NCBI RefSeq assembly: GCF_037081775.1
Contig: NZ_JBAMHQ010000001.1
Span: forward strand, 1,426,001 to 1,490,000
Origin: Haladaptatus sp. ZSTT2
GTDB lineage: Archaea; Halobacteriota; Halobacteria; Halobacteriales; Halococcaceae
Length of the DNA stretch: 64,000 nucleotides
Direction: 5' to 3'
In this document: in pieces, positions 63,887 through 64,000 of the stretch
Layout of the letters: each line of letters starts with the position of its first letter
How positions within the stretch are numbered: position 1 is the stretch's first letter
The notes under the pieces: generated by a model
What the model saw: the letters and a program-made list of their open reading frames with translations, nothing else
What the model was told of the DNA's origin: nothing
The model's database searches: none
Program-made: the position numbers and the translations under genes

Positions 63887-63928
63887 CCAAGACTGTCAAA
63901 CGCATAGGAGTTCAACAGCGCCGAAACG

Positions 63929-64000
63929 TCAGTTTTCGAGCGCCTCGGCAATCGCCGGGGCCACCGTCACGCTGCTCACGGCGCGCTCGATTGTGTCCGT
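63929..64000 (-). CDS. C-terminal end of a protein (runs off window end)
   Basis: The reverse frame to stop TGA (63929-63931) reads TDTIERAVSSVTVAPAIAEA then LEN. It is acidic, helix-like and in normal GC-rich codon use, so it is likely the end of a real gene that begins beyond the window. Too short for a family name. Confidence 0.45.
   Translation of the reverse strand, partial: TDTIERAVSSVTVAPAIAEALEN

Overview
The window looks like chromosomal DNA of an extremely halophilic archaeon (class Halobacteria). Proteins are acidic, secreted proteins carry Tat-type twin-arginine leaders with haloarchaeal lipoboxes, and several genes have a TATA-like box about 25 bases before a leaderless start. 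There are halocyanins, a Bat-type (bacterio-opsin activator) regulator, an archaeal MCM helicase and a Kef-type antiporter. The genus cannot be fixed from the sequence alone.

Layout. (1) 1-8,450 is an accessory, partly decayed region: an edge-truncated rhomboid-like membrane protein, a membrane-anchored Mrr-type nuclease, a PUA/EVE-like plus HNH endonuclease (candidate modified-DNA restriction enzyme), a start-less HNH remnant, two unknown genes, a Tat-exported CocE/S15 hydrolase, then about 1.6 kb without a credible gene. (2) 8,450-17,750 is a run of mostly single genes: flavin reductase, aminotransferase, antiporter, cupin, cysteine synthase family, membrane protein, HTH/zinc-ribbon regulator, PadR regulator with a palindromic candidate operator, NTF2-fold protein. 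(3) 17,850-24,000 is envelope and redox: LVIVD beta-propeller, Tat lipoprotein, histidine kinase, J-domain/2Fe-2S ferredoxin fusion, and an overlapping multicopper oxidase-halocyanin pair. (4) 24,170-33,120 is an acetate module: two acetyl-CoA synthetase paralogues flanking a Bat-type regulator, then a two-subunit sodium/solute symporter, a UspA protein and a small membrane protein. (5) 33,220-45,400 is mostly core genome: molybdopterin-binding protein, site-2 protease with CBS domains, cupin, DEAD/H helicase, SLC13/TrkA-C permease, tRNA-Pro followed by degenerate repeats carrying its 3' end, a VapBC pair, GNAT enzyme, MCM and a HIT protein.

(6) 45,600-57,143 is a catabolic cluster. It is a branched-chain-type ABC importer with an AMP-forming acyl-CoA ligase gene inserted between ATPase and permease genes. 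It is followed by a PaaI-type thioesterase, amidohydrolase, enoyl-CoA hydratase, BadH-like dehydrogenase, a second (PaaK-type) CoA ligase and an FlK-like thioesterase. The set suits uptake, CoA activation and ring or beta-oxidation of an aromatic, alicyclic or other organic acid; the substrate is not known. (7) 57,186-62,208 holds a family 4-type uracil-DNA glycosylase, small proteins and isoleucyl-tRNA synthetase. (8) The last 1.8 kb has a Gfo/Idh/MocA oxidoreductase with a distinct, less GC-rich style, bracketed by an exact 14-bp inverted repeat and next to a broken membrane-protein gene, suggesting a recent rearrangement.

The most interesting points are the halocyanin whose second domain has Tyr at both copper-His positions, the mosaic Acs paralogues around their likely regulator, the repeats trailing from tRNA-Pro, and the importer operon with its embedded ligase. 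No CRISPR array, rRNA or intact insertion sequence was seen.
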